This document shows positions 54,472-63,654 of a stretch of DNA of 64,000 nt, one piece after another. This DNA comes from Bimastos eiseni (lineage: Eukaryota > Annelida > Clitellata > Crassiclitellata > Lumbricidae). The number at the start of each line of letters is the position of its first letter. Positions within the stretch are counted from its first letter, which is position 1. The stretch is taken from assembly GCA_959347315.1 (NCBI GenBank), contig OY365814.1, positions 32,536,387-32,600,386 on the forward strand. The letters are read 5' to 3'. Below the pieces are notes generated by a model. The model saw nothing but the letters and a program-made list of their open reading frames with translations. It made no database searches and was not told the origin of the DNA. Both the position numbers and the translations under genes were made by a program.

Positions 54472-55407
54472 CTGTAAGCAAAAAAACTGTAATATCAAGG
54501 AACAGAAGATATGCTCATAAGCTATTAACCAGTCATTTTTTTCTAGTGATGTTAAGATGCGTTGCTGAGATCCCTTTTGTGGTTCTAAAATGCATCTCAT
54601 AAAAGTCTGTATAATACATAAGCAATACAATAGTAATTTGATGCTGTCCTTCTTACAATTAGTTCAGAAGTGCACACACGGCTCGACGGCACAATTGCAA
54701 TTATATTGCAGAGCAAGGACTTGCCCAAGCTCCTTATACAGTTACCCTTTGGCCGAGCATCGAACCCGCACTCTCCACGTTACAGGCTGACCGCTCTAAC
54801 CAACAGGCAACAGAGAAACAACTCACTGTTTACAAACAACTTATTCTCACTTTGAAACTAAACACTTCAAATTGCTTATGCACCAAGGTGTAGCGGAATG
54901 ATCTCTTTAAAAGTCACCTGACTATGGCTTGGTTTTGGTGTCCCATCGGTTGATGGCTTGTGAACCGGTGTGATCAAATATTTAACTAAATACAATAATA
55001 AGATGCAATTCATTCAGAACAGAAATTTTTAAAGCACCCTTTAAGGATTATTACCCGGATGTGCTGCCAGTCCAACTTTGGTGGGAAAGGACTTCAAGCA
55101 TTTATAAAATGTGTCACAAAGATCCATAGGCAGAGTCGCAACTCCAGTGGGAGTTCATTCCAAGCAGTCAGACAACAATGCAGAATTCATACACAGGCCT
55201 AAAAACCCGAACGGTTCACCCCACTAGAGGCGCTCTACAAAAGCTTAAATGCAATACAATACAATGTTAAATGTCATCACAACTACATTACATCAGTCAG
55301 CAAAACAAAGCACAGAAAGCTGAATTAGATATTATTACCAGCCTACAACAATATCTTGCAACGTAAAGAGCCAATTTTGTTGCCCCATAAAAAAAATCTT
55401 GTCTTAC
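54472..55407 (-). other. DDIAS intron between coding exons 2 and 3
   Basis: Phase 2 intron of 936 bp with donor GTAAGAC and acceptor TTGCTTACAG. It contains a tRNA-derived SINE (54650-54815). The remainder is unremarkable AT-rich sequence. Confidence 0.85.
54650..54815 (-). mobile_element. tRNA-derived SINE
   Basis: On the minus strand an A-box-like TGGTTAGAGCGG (54802-54791) and a B box GGTTCGATGC (54766-54757) are spaced as in a tRNA, with CCTGTAAC in the anticodon-loop position (Thr-like). The acceptor stem does not pair, and GGGCAAGTCCTTGCTC body sequence follows, so it is a SINE head and not a functional tRNA gene. Confidence 0.7.
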
Positions 55408-55563
55408 CGGTAAAACTCGTCAGCTGTGCATCCGAAAAATTTGTCCAGGTTGTGGCCGAAAACGGTGACGTTAGCAAGCCGCTCGCTGTCTGTGATTCGG
55501 AAGTTCATTCGATAGCGTCGCAAAACGTTCGGACGATTTGAGCGGCACTTGATGCAGATCCAG
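55408..55563 (-). CDS. DDIAS: DDIAS homologue, coding exon 2 (OB-fold core)
   Basis: Internal exon of 156 nt, found by reading the minus strand between the flanking exons. The acceptor CCTTCCAAACAG precedes 55563; one base completes Asn41, then 51 codons (residues 42-92), then CG before donor GTAAGAC at 55407. It begins WICIKC, giving the second CxxC pair (Cys44, Cys47) of the expected zinc-binding OB-fold. It continues with RYRMNFRITDSERLANVTVFG and LDKFFGCTADEF, which align position by position with the DDIAS/Noxin and RPA1 C-terminal-type OB-fold as remembered. No stops occur, and it is phase 2 at both ends, so skipping it would keep the frame but remove the fold. Confidence 0.92.
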
Positions 55564-55689
55564 CTGTTTGGAAGGTTTCACAGATATATAAAGTACAGCC
55601 TAGCTATGGTTTAATAAGTACTTATTCCAGTTCCTCAGGGGCTTGTTCACAGTTGGTTATGATAACAAGTGTTCAAGGTAGTGGAGACT

Positions 55690-55970
55690 TGTAATTTTGA
55701 GTGCTTGTTTATATTGCAAGGTCTTCTCACTGTCCAATTTGCCTGCACAACTACTAAACAAAATTGCACCTTCTCAGTGGTTGGCCCCTCGCTCTGGAAT
55801 ACGCCCATTGGCATTGCGCTTGTCGTCCAGGTTCCACTCTTGACTCTTGTTATACTCTCCTTCAAACTTTACATTTCAGCAGTGCCTAGGTTGGGACTGC
55901 TCCTAAGTAGAAGCCTTGAATGGGTGCTATATAAATCTTTGTAGTGAAAGAATGAATGAATGAATTGCAT
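55690..55970 (+). mobile_element. LINE 3' end (C-terminus and terminus) in DDIAS intron
   Basis: Encodes NCTFSVVGPSLWN, the conserved FSVVGPSLWN block near the end of CR1/L2-type proteins, followed by CAGTGCCTAGGTTGGGAC, GGGTGCTATATAAATC and short GAAT repeats. It is 5'-truncated and lies antisense to the DDIAS gene. Confidence 0.72.
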
Positions 55971-55979
55971 CACACAATA

Positions 55980-56265
55980 TAAGATGACACAGTATAAGAC
56001 CATGCAATACAAGATGACACAATACAAGCCAAGATGACACAATACAAGCCAAGATGACACAATACAAGCCAAGATGACACAATACAAGCCAAGATGACAC
56101 AATACAAGCCAAGATGACACAATACAAGCCAAGATGACACAATACAAGCCAAGATGACACAATACAAGATGACACAATACAAGAAAAGGTGACACGATAC
56201 AAGAAAAGATGACACAATACAAGACAAGATGACACAATACAAAACAAGATGACACAATACAAAAA
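55980..56265 (+). repeat. 20-bp minisatellite (AAGATGACACAATACAAGCC)
   Basis: Eight regular 20-bp units at 56013-56160, with shorter AAGATGACACAATAC units at each side. Lies in a DDIAS intron between two copies of a LINE terminus. Confidence 0.95.
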
Positions 56266-56338
56266 CTGTACTTTTCAGCAATGCCTAGGACGTGAGCGTT
56301 CCTGAGTACCACCCTTGAAGGAGCAATATATAAATCAG
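56266..56338 (+). mobile_element. Second copy of the LINE terminus
   Basis: TTTTCAGCAATGCCTAGGAC to CTTGAAGGAGCAATATATAA repeats, with changes, the terminus at 55880-55940. It lies on the far side of the 20-bp minisatellite, which it seems to bracket. Confidence 0.6.
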
Positions 56339-56645
56339 ACACAAGATGACACAATACAATACACGATGACACAATACAAGATGATACAAGATGATATAAT
56401 ACAAGACAAGATGAGACAAGACAATGTACACAAGTCTGTATGTATCTACGTGATTCATGTACACCACATTTTAAGAATGTCGGAGACAATGTCGTGCTGA
56501 AATAATACAGCCATCCAACTAATCGCATGAGTAATATTTGCACCTTAAAGTAACATAAAAACTTCTATTTGTCGTAGCAAAGTTTTAATGCTGACGAACA
56601 ACACTGAATTCATCTTCCTGAATAAGAGCTTTGAAAGCATCTTAC

Positions 56646-56767
56646 TTCTCTGTATCGCCATCAAACAGTACTTTGCTGTAGCATCTGTCGCAGCTCGAGT
56701 ATGCATAATGACGATCTCTGATTGACTCCACTCCAGCGAGGATGAGCAACCTGCTCGTAACCATCAT
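56646..56767 (-). CDS. DDIAS: DDIAS homologue, coding exon 1 of the conservative model
   Basis: Encodes residues 1-40 plus two bases before donor GTAAGA at 56645. MMVTSRLLILAGVESI matches the start of vertebrate DDIAS in length and hydrophobic pattern, and YSSCDRCYSKVLFD supplies the first CxxC (Cys26, Cys29). The second ATG (56764) has A at -3 and G at +4, a good context. The frame stays open upstream to 56801, where TTTGTTTGCACAG looks like an acceptor, so this exon may begin at 56801 and receive 14 more residues from an exon near 57971. The start chosen is the one matching the family length. Confidence 0.88.
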
Positions 56768-56801
56768 TGTGCGGTCTGCATCAGTCCAAGAACGATTCGA
56801 T

Positions 56802-58269
56802 CTGTGCAAACAAATTAGGAAAAAGTTTAAATTTAATCAATACTTTCAATGCAAAATACACAGTTGATGAATTCTGTGCTGGGGTTGCTGATGAACTAAC
56901 TCTAATCTTGAGATTTGTATAGCGCCATATTCGCAATACACACGACGTAGATCCGATGTGGCAAAAACTTAGGGGTAACATCGTCATAGTTTAGGCTATT
57001 AAATTATTTTCATTTTTCAGAGGCCGTTAAATTATTTATATACAAATGAAGGTCCCCTTAGAGAATAGGAAACCTTTTATTAACAACTTTAGCTTAAATG
57101 GAAGCTGGATTGATGAAAAGACTTATGCTTAAATGGAAGCTGGATTGGTGAAAATAGCATGCATAAGTAAAAGAAGCTTTTATGTGAGAATGTCTATACG
57201 ACGGATGTAAACAAGTTGTGTTGATTAAAAGAAATATACCTAAATGGAAGCTAGATTTTATTTGTTTTGGTGTTTCTTAATAACAGCCTAAACTACGGGA
57301 TATAGGAAATGAAAATAATTTAATAGCCTAAACTACGATATCACCAACTTGGGCACCTCCACAATACGTGCTTCTCATGAAATATGTAATAATGTCGTTA
57401 TGGATTAACATTGTCCAGCTGTGTAGGCCGCTCATAGTCATGTGCACATCCCATTCGGAGTAAGCGAGTAGCTGCAAAACAGTTGTTGAACACTTCACAC
57501 AAAAGTTTCAAAAACTCTCATAAAGTAAACATAAAAAATTTCAGTACGTTCGCGTTCATTTAAATATTAAATCAAAACAAACATATCGTGTAGTCATCGA
57601 ATCCGCGGTTTAAAACATTCGATCAGCGCCGATACGCTGGTTCCCCGATGTCAGACGGAACTACGTTTTCACTTAGCTCATCCTCTAATCACTTTTAAAT
57701 TCTTTTTTTTCAAACTATTCAGCATATCCTCATAGCCTTGAGCCCCGCTTAAATTTAAACGGTATCTAGAAATTAATCAAGACTCTTATATTTAATTTTC
57801 GATTTAGATATGCTCCCCCCAATACCTTTAACCACAGATTGCAATTATCTTCAGAAGTTACCGTAGTTCATCCAAATCAAAGGGTTTAGGCTTCTCGCAA
57901 TGACTAGCCTACTTCTATAGCTACTGGAGAATGGAGATGGAGTAAAATTTTGAGGTTTGGGCAAACTTACGGCATCTGGGAGGGCGAGTTTTCGGGCGTT
58001 GTCGGCCTCAATTTGTCATATTGCGGCGGCTATGCGGAAGGTAGGCATATAGGCTATTCATGTTTGTGACGGTCCTGATTCTGACTCGAAGCGACCATCA
58101 CGACGCTAGTAAACTTACCCTTAATTAGGGCCTAATCGACTCTCACAACGCCCGGTAGCCGTAGACGGTAGGCCTACACAGGCCCCGATACTGTAGGTTT
58201 ACCAAAGCATATTACATACGGACATTTTCGTTGATCTACACATAAAATGTCGTTGTCATATACGCGCTG
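56802..58269. other. 5' flank or first intron of the DDIAS homologue
   Basis: No coding potential was recognised apart from the candidate exon at 57971. Two short related segments (57095-57140, each reading AAATGGAAGCTGGATTG) and TAGCCTAAACTAC near 57315 repeat locally. The phrase TTTAGGCTATTAAATTATTTTC near 56985-57010 recurs inverted near 57305-57335, suggesting a small inverted-repeat element of about 350 bp. Confidence 0.4.
57971..58005 (-). other. DDIAS: Candidate upstream exon of the DDIAS homologue
   Basis: Minus strand reads CAGATGCC|GTAAGTTTG: an ATG (57975-57973) five bases before an almost perfect donor. Spliced to the acceptor at 56803-56802 it gives ATG CC|A TCG AAT, in the same frame as the main coding sequence and in phase 2, like the two known introns of the gene. 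It could supply an alternative start or only 5' UTR. The left extent of this exon is not visible. Confidence 0.45.
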
Positions 58270-61055
58270 TAGTTACTATCGTATCGTAACCGTATCGTAA
58301 TCTCAACATTTCTACAGCGCACACAAAAGCTTAGTCGCGGGAACCAGCTTATTCACAGGCGCTTAATCAAAACAGAATCGATAGGCAGAGGGTCAAATCC
58401 AGAGAGTCAGGCAGGCAGACAGGTAGACGGCTATGGTGGATGGTGTTTGGAGTAGAAACGGCGAGGGAGATAGGAGGAAGAGGAGGAATCAAAATAGGAT
58501 TTGCGAGAAGAGCAATGCTCTGAGTTGTGAGTGAAAAAGCTGTGGCTAGATAGCAAGAGGTGAGGTGTTTGTGAATTCGTAGGACGGATCGGATATTTGT
58601 CTTAATGCTGGAGGGAGTTTGTTGCAAAGAGGCGGGACAGCAATGGCTATGGAGCGATTTGCAAATTTGAGTGATGATGTGACGGGAGGGCGAAGTAGCG
58701 TGCGGGTGGAAGAGGAACGGGTTGAACGATGTGGCTGAATCGTGAACAACTGACGGCAGAGGCGGATCCAGACCATCTAGTAAGGGGGGGGCCGATTTTT
58801 AGGTTGTAGTGGCAACCGCAGGCAAGCCCACAAATCGTAAAACTTGTTTACTTTTTTTCTTTGAGTATCGTTCTTCTACTGTCTTAATCTATGTAATGTA
58901 ACTATAAAATGACGTCATATATTGGTATCCCAATACATTAAAATTTGAACATTTTTGTTGACATTGCATACTTTCTTTATAAAGGGCTGCAAAAGCCAAG
59001 TAAAAATCGCTAAAGAAATTTCTTTCCAAATAATATAAGGAGGGGCGATCGCCCCATCGCCCCCCCCCCTATGGATCCGCCACTGACTGACGGAAATTTG
59101 TAGGCTGTGAGGATTGCAGTGTGTTGTAGGTGAGTGAAATGACCTTATATTCGATCCGTTCAGGGTATTTTGAGCCAGTGGAGTGATTTGAGGACAGGAG
59201 TGATATGGTGATGCTCTGGGGTCTTGGTGACAGCACGGGCGAGAGTATTCTGAATGGCTGGAGGCGATTTAATTGGGTGGTGTCTATACTTAGGAAAAGG
59301 GAATTACAGTAATCCAATTTAGCGTGAACTATTGATATGGCGATCATGGATGCTGTTTTGGAGTCAAGCATAGGGCGGATTCTACGAAGATCACGGATGT
59401 GCATGAAGCAAGAGCGAGAAGATGGGTGATGTGGTCAGCGAAACTAAGGTTTTGGTCAAAGATTATGCCTAGGTTGCGGACAGGAGAATTTGCAATGAAT
59501 TTGTGGGTGGATGCAGAATCAGGATTGAGAGAAATAGTGGGATCAAGAATTTTCTTCAGTTGCTCACGGAGGCCAATCAGAATGAATTCGGTTTTGGAGG
59601 GGTTCAGGCAGAGGAGATTTGAGGTCATCCAGGATGAGATTTGGGTGACGACATGGAGCAGGTTATCGATGGAGTTGGAGAAGCTGGTTGTAGAGAAAGA
59701 AATGAATAACTGCGTGTCGTCAGCGTATAGATAGATGATGGTCAACCGAGGATGCGTTAATGAGTGAACTGAGAGGGGTAGTATAGAGGATGAACAAGCG
59801 GGGTCCAAGAACAAAACCTTGAGGAACACCACAGGTGAGCGGGCATGATTTAGATGACGTGCTCGAGGTCTTTACTGAGAAAGAGCGGGAAGATAGATAG
59901 GACCGGATCCAGAGAAGAGCAGTATCAGAAAAGCCGAACCAGATGGACAGTCTCTGGAGCAATATATTGTGATCGATTCAGCTATAGAAGATGGAAGCGA
60001 GTTTGGAAGTGAGCTCTAAGAGTTCCGATGGAGGAGTTGATTAACAGTTTTCCAAAGAAGTCGAGGATTAGAGGATCGGGATTGGACCAACGAGGAATAG
60101 AAGTTCGTTTTAGTCTTAGCCAGAAGGTCGTGGTATTTATTTGTAGCAGATTTTAGGGCAGAGAGCACTTGAGGATTACGGGTTCGTTTGTAAGTGCGCT
60201 CGAGGCGTCGACATGAAAGCCTGGAGATAGGAATTATACCACGGGTTGTTAGCGTGAGATTCGGTTTTGTTGATAATGGAAGCGTGTTTGTAAAGGAGCG
60301 TGGAGAGAGTGGTATTGTAGGAAGACAGGAGATCATCTAGGGAGAGTGGAGGATTTAGAATGAGGTCTGAAACGGAGAGATCTTGCGTGAAGGCTTCAAT
60401 GTTTATCGAACTGATGCGACGAAAAGAACGTGAGACAGGATCAGGACGTGGAGTAGGTAGAATGTTAAGGCATGTGAATATGGGATAATGATCGGAAGGT
60501 GTATCCAAAGAAAAAGAAGTATCTGGCGACAACTTAGAGAGAGATGATGTGACGATGAGATCAAGTGTGTGGTTGTGTCAGTGAGTGGGGAAGTTGACAT
60601 GTTGGACCAGATTAGTGGATGATAAGAGCGTGAGGAATTCAGTGGCAAATGAATCACAGGGATCATCGCATGTATGTTGAAATCCCCTGTGATCAGGAAT
60701 TCATGAGGAGTTGTAGCAGCGGTAGAAAGGAGGGTTGTGAATTCTTGCAAGAAGACGGATGAAGGACTTGAGTATGAGGAGGAGGAAGGAGGGCGGTATA
60801 CGTTGAAGATGGTAAGAATTTTGTTAGGAAGTTTGAGAGTGATTGAGGCGCATTCAAAGTAGCCAGGTGAGTTGAGGATGGTGGATGGTTCCCGAGTCAA
60901 AAAGGCGATGCCTCCACCTGTGGTGTTCGTGACGGTTGCGGACTTAGAAGGGCGAGGTGTGCTGTGGAGATGATAGCCGGAGAGTATGCAGTCTTGGTAC
61001 TGGGCAAGAGTTGTGTTTGAGTTAAACCAGGTTTCTGTTAGTGCGAAAACGCCAA
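58270..61055 (-). mobile_element. Decayed CR1/L2-like LINE, split by a hAT-like insertion
   Basis: The 5'-truncated element starts inside the APE-type endonuclease (ALTETWFNS near 61045, FNVYRPPSSSS, then ITGDFNIHA near 60690). It continues in other frames with SDHYPIF, the EN-RT linker, and reverse transcriptase (DHNILLQRLS, GVPQGFVLGP, ADDTQLF). The C-terminal part (LDYCNSLFLSI, then PPLCNKLPPALRQ) is interrupted at 58749-59093. Motif A is reached directly after the linker near 60000, so about 150 codons of RT fingers appear deleted. Several frameshifts show that it is dead. It ends in short GATTACGATACG-like repeats near 58270-58310. Confidence 0.88.
58757..59085. mobile_element. Non-autonomous hAT-like element (329 bp)
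   Basis: Terminal inverted repeats CAGAGGCGGATCCA and CAGTGGCGGATCCA (13 of 14 identical), followed inward by runs of G and C on the two ends. A perfect 8-bp target duplication ACTGACGG flanks it at 58749-58756 and 59086-59093. An 8-bp duplication with CAG-starting ends is the hAT signature. It carries no ORF. It interrupts the LINE coding sequence, so it is younger than that insertion. Confidence 0.9.
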
Positions 61056-61127
61056 GCGTTTATTCGACTTTCATTAACTTATGTTAAATGTTAATAGAAT
61101 AAATCTTAAAAAAAGTTATAATTGTTA

Positions 61128-61242
61128 TTATTAATCCACAGTTCAAAGTCGTCATATGACATCTATGGCCGTTGACGACAATTTGAAACATTTACAGTAC
61201 AGCGCAAAGAAATTCATAGTGTCCGAAAGACACCAAGGACAT
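61128..61242 (-). repeat. Family C copy with (AAT)n tail
   Basis: Plus strand TTATTATTAATCCACAGTTC, GTCGTCATATGACATCTATG, GGCCGTTGACGACAATTTG, ending AGTGTCCGAAAGACACCA. The two C copies agree over their whole length. Confidence 0.75.
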
Positions 61243-61426
61243 AATTATTAAAAGAGTTATAATTGAAGCGTTGAGAGTCAGAGTGGCCTAACCGAAAAAT
61301 CTTTCGATATGGTGTGTATGATGCCAATCAATTCAGTTACTGTGAGGCTATCAACTGCTAAAGTGGCCAAATATAGGTTTTTATATCTATGATGCCAGAG
61401 TGGCCTATCTCCATTCTCAATGCTTA

Positions 61427-61657
61427 GGGGCCGTTCACATATCATATAACGCATAAAATCCCAATTTTTGGCCCACTTCCTACCCCTAATAACGTTTTAT
61501 AACAGCAGCTGTGACCCCAAAATAGCATAAGCTGAAAAAAGTTTGTTATTATAACGAAATCTTCAATCTATCCCAGCCCCCTACACAATATAACGCTAAC
61601 AAACCCGGAACCCACCCACCTACCCCTTGAGCGTTATATAGTTATGTGAACGGCCCC
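61427..61657. mobile_element. MITE, PIF/Harbinger-like
   Basis: 231-bp element with inverted ends GGGGCCGTTCACATA, flanked by TTA on both sides (61424-61426 and 61658-61660), which fits the 3-bp TWA target of PIF/Harbinger elements. No coding capacity. A truncated relative lies at 25421-25560. Confidence 0.72.
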
Positions 61658-61764
61658 TTATTGCATAGCGTCGCGTGTGTCATCCATATTTTTTGCTTGC
61701 AGAAATTTCACTACAAGACGCAAAAGTGACAGTAGGCCTATAATGGAATACTGTACTGGTGAAC

Positions 61765-62430
61765 GTTGTTTTTCACCCCAATAAATCATAATTTAAAAAC
61801 TGACACTGATCCAGTATGGGGAAAACTGTAGTTACGAACAAGGTTTTAGCTTCTATAAAACATGATTTTAAACACTCACACTGACATTGGGAATTACAAT
61901 ACACATTGACAATGTTTCTTACTCCAATAAATCATACTTTTAAAACCTCACAGCAATCCAGTAAGGGTAAAACTGTACTTATTAACCATGTTGTTTGCCC
62001 TAATTAATCATAATTATAAAAACTCACATTAATCCAGTATGGGAAAAACTGTACTTATTAGCCATGCTATTTACCCCAATTAATCCTAATTTTAAGTACT
62101 CTAATTAATCCAGTATCAGTAAAACTGTACTTATTAACCATGTTATTTACCCAAATAAATCATAATTTTAAGTACTCACATTACTCCAGTATAGGTAAAA
62201 TTCACCGTAAAACTGTACTTATCAGCGATTGTTTTATCCCAATCAACAATGATTTTAAAACTTACATTGGTCTATTATGGGAAAAACTGTACTTATTAAC
62301 GATGTTTTAAACCCCATCCATCACAGTTCTCACATTGATCCAGGGATAAAACTTACTGATAAATGAGTTTTTATACCCCTTTAGGCCACATAGTGTAAAA
62401 ATTCACACTGATCCAGTATGGGGAAAACGA
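61765..62430 (+). repeat. Tandem repeat of about 65-75 bp
   Basis: About nine diverged units, each with AATCCAGTATGGG, AAAACTGTACTTATTAAC, ATGTTATTTACCCC and AATTAATCATAATTTTAA in that order. Unit length varies by small indels. Non-coding. Confidence 0.85.
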
Positions 62431-62527
62431 TTCCGAATGCTTTTTCAATTGACATCTACTCATTTTACTTTCGCAGATTAATAAAACAAGGTCAATACAT
62501 TACTAAAGGCCTTCTTACTGCAATCAT

Positions 62528-62745
62528 AAGCCTACCCATACAATAAGCAAGCATAAGATACTTATGTATATAAAATGCCTACCCATGGATTGAGTAGGTA
62601 TATGATATAATATGCCTACCCATGCATTAAGTAGGCATATGATATGTGATGTAATATGCCTACTCAAGTAATCACATGCATACCTATGCAATAAGTAGGC
62701 ATGTGAAACGAAATGCCTACTCAAGCAATCGCATGCCTACCTATT
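62528..62745 (+). repeat. Tandem array of TGCCTAC hairpin units
   Basis: About four units of 50-60 bp, each with TGCCTACCCATGCA followed by its near inverse AAGTAGGCATATGA or similar, so every unit can fold on itself. It lies immediately 3' of the terminal exon at 62931-62791. Confidence 0.75.
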
Positions 62746-62750
62746 CAACA

Positions 62751-62756
62751 TTTAAT
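62751..62756 (-). promoter_or_regulatory. Probable polyadenylation signal ATTAAA
   Basis: ATTAAA on the minus strand, 35 nt past the TGA of the terminal exon at 62931-62791. It immediately precedes the tandem hairpin repeats at 62528-62745. Confidence 0.45.
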
Positions 62757-62790
62757 CGCAAATAACACAGGAAAATATTTTAACAGTTAT

Positions 62791-62931
62791 TCAGGGCTTG
62801 ATTTCCGGTGGAACAACTTCCCACAGGTCAGCCAATGTTATTCCTTCCGGCAGTTTCTCAATAGCCAGTCCGAGCTCTTCGCAAAACACTGGTGAACGAC
62901 CGCGACCTTTGTTTCCATCGGCAAAGTATGC
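62791..62931 (-). CDS. Terminal exon of an unrecognised gene
   Basis: The acceptor GTGTATTACAG precedes 62931. The frame then gives 46 residues in phase 0, starting [20 protein letters not shown] and ending [10 protein letters not shown], then TGA. Composition is balanced, codon use is gene-like, and an ATTAAA signal follows 35 bases after the stop. The predicted helix [17 protein letters not shown] looks like part of a folded domain. I do not recognise the family and give no function. Upstream exons should lie right of 62931; none was identified before the window edge, where MITE-like sequence fills most of the space. Confidence 0.6.
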   Translation of the reverse strand, partial: AYFADGNKGRGRSPVFCEELGLAIEKLPEGITLADLWEVVPPEIKP

Positions 62932-63144
62932 CTGTAATACACAGAAGGAAACAAAATCGATAATAAATTCCTTAAAATGGTTTTGAAAGAAGATTAAAAT
63001 TAATATTTGCAAAACCTTTTATGTAACAACATGGTGTGCACAGCAGTGAGTGTGCCTAATAGTCAGTTGGGAGTAAAATCCCCACCTTGGCAGAAATTTG
63101 TCGAGAGTATTTTTGCTCTAACTGTGACGCAGAAGACTCTAAAG

Positions 63145-63565
63145 TAGGCTGACCAGAGATTGGAAACTAAAAACTGGGACACTTCAATTTTTTTTCTGCT
63201 AATATCCTGTCATAAAATTTAACACATATTTCTTCATCTTCACTATCATAACAGCTTCAAGAGTTTCGTCTGATATTCAACTTTTTTGATCAGACCAATA
63301 AGAGTTCATCAGTGAGAGAACTCTCTCAACTAGAGCATGGTAATAAAAACCGGAAAAGGTATTCTGCATGGTAATAAATAAAAGTTAAGCTAAAAATGAA
63401 TTAACTCGCTATATGCCCGTAGTCAAATCAAGAAGACGTTGAAAAGTCAGGTAAGTTTTTAAAAACCGGGACAATTTTAGGGTTTGGTCTACCTTTCCCA
63501 GCAGCCGGGACAGCTAGCAGAAAATTGGTACGGTCCCGGGAAAACCGGGACGTCTGATCAGCCTA
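63145..63565. mobile_element. MITE with TAGGCTGACCAGA ends
   Basis: Imperfect terminal inverted repeats (TAGGCTGACCAGA and TAGGCTGATCAGA in reverse), with a second pair of inner CTGGGAC/GTCCCGG sequences. Flanks CTCTAAAG and CTCTACGC agree at 5 of 8 positions, which could be a worn 8-bp hAT-type duplication. Non-coding. Confidence 0.55.
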
Positions 63566-63654
63566 CTCTACGCTCTATACTGTGGGTGGAAAGAACAGAT
63601 GGGAAAGATGACTACATATGCCAAGGCTAAGAAAATAAGTCACTAAAACTCAGA

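Larger units (their letters stand above)
55564..56645 (-). other. DDIAS intron between coding exons 1 and 2
   Basis: Phase 2 intron of 1082 bp with donor GTAAGA and acceptor AAACAG. It is mostly repeat: a plus-strand LINE 3' end, a 20-bp minisatellite, and a second copy of the LINE 3' terminus. Confidence 0.83.

Noticed and set aside
54730..54811. A tRNA-Thr gene on the minus strand
   Set aside because: A and B boxes are present but the acceptor stem does not pair and SINE body sequence follows.
55927..56543. 224-codon minus-strand frame with repeated Cys-Ile-Val-Ser-Ser
   Set aside because: Translation of the 20-bp minisatellite inside a DDIAS intron.
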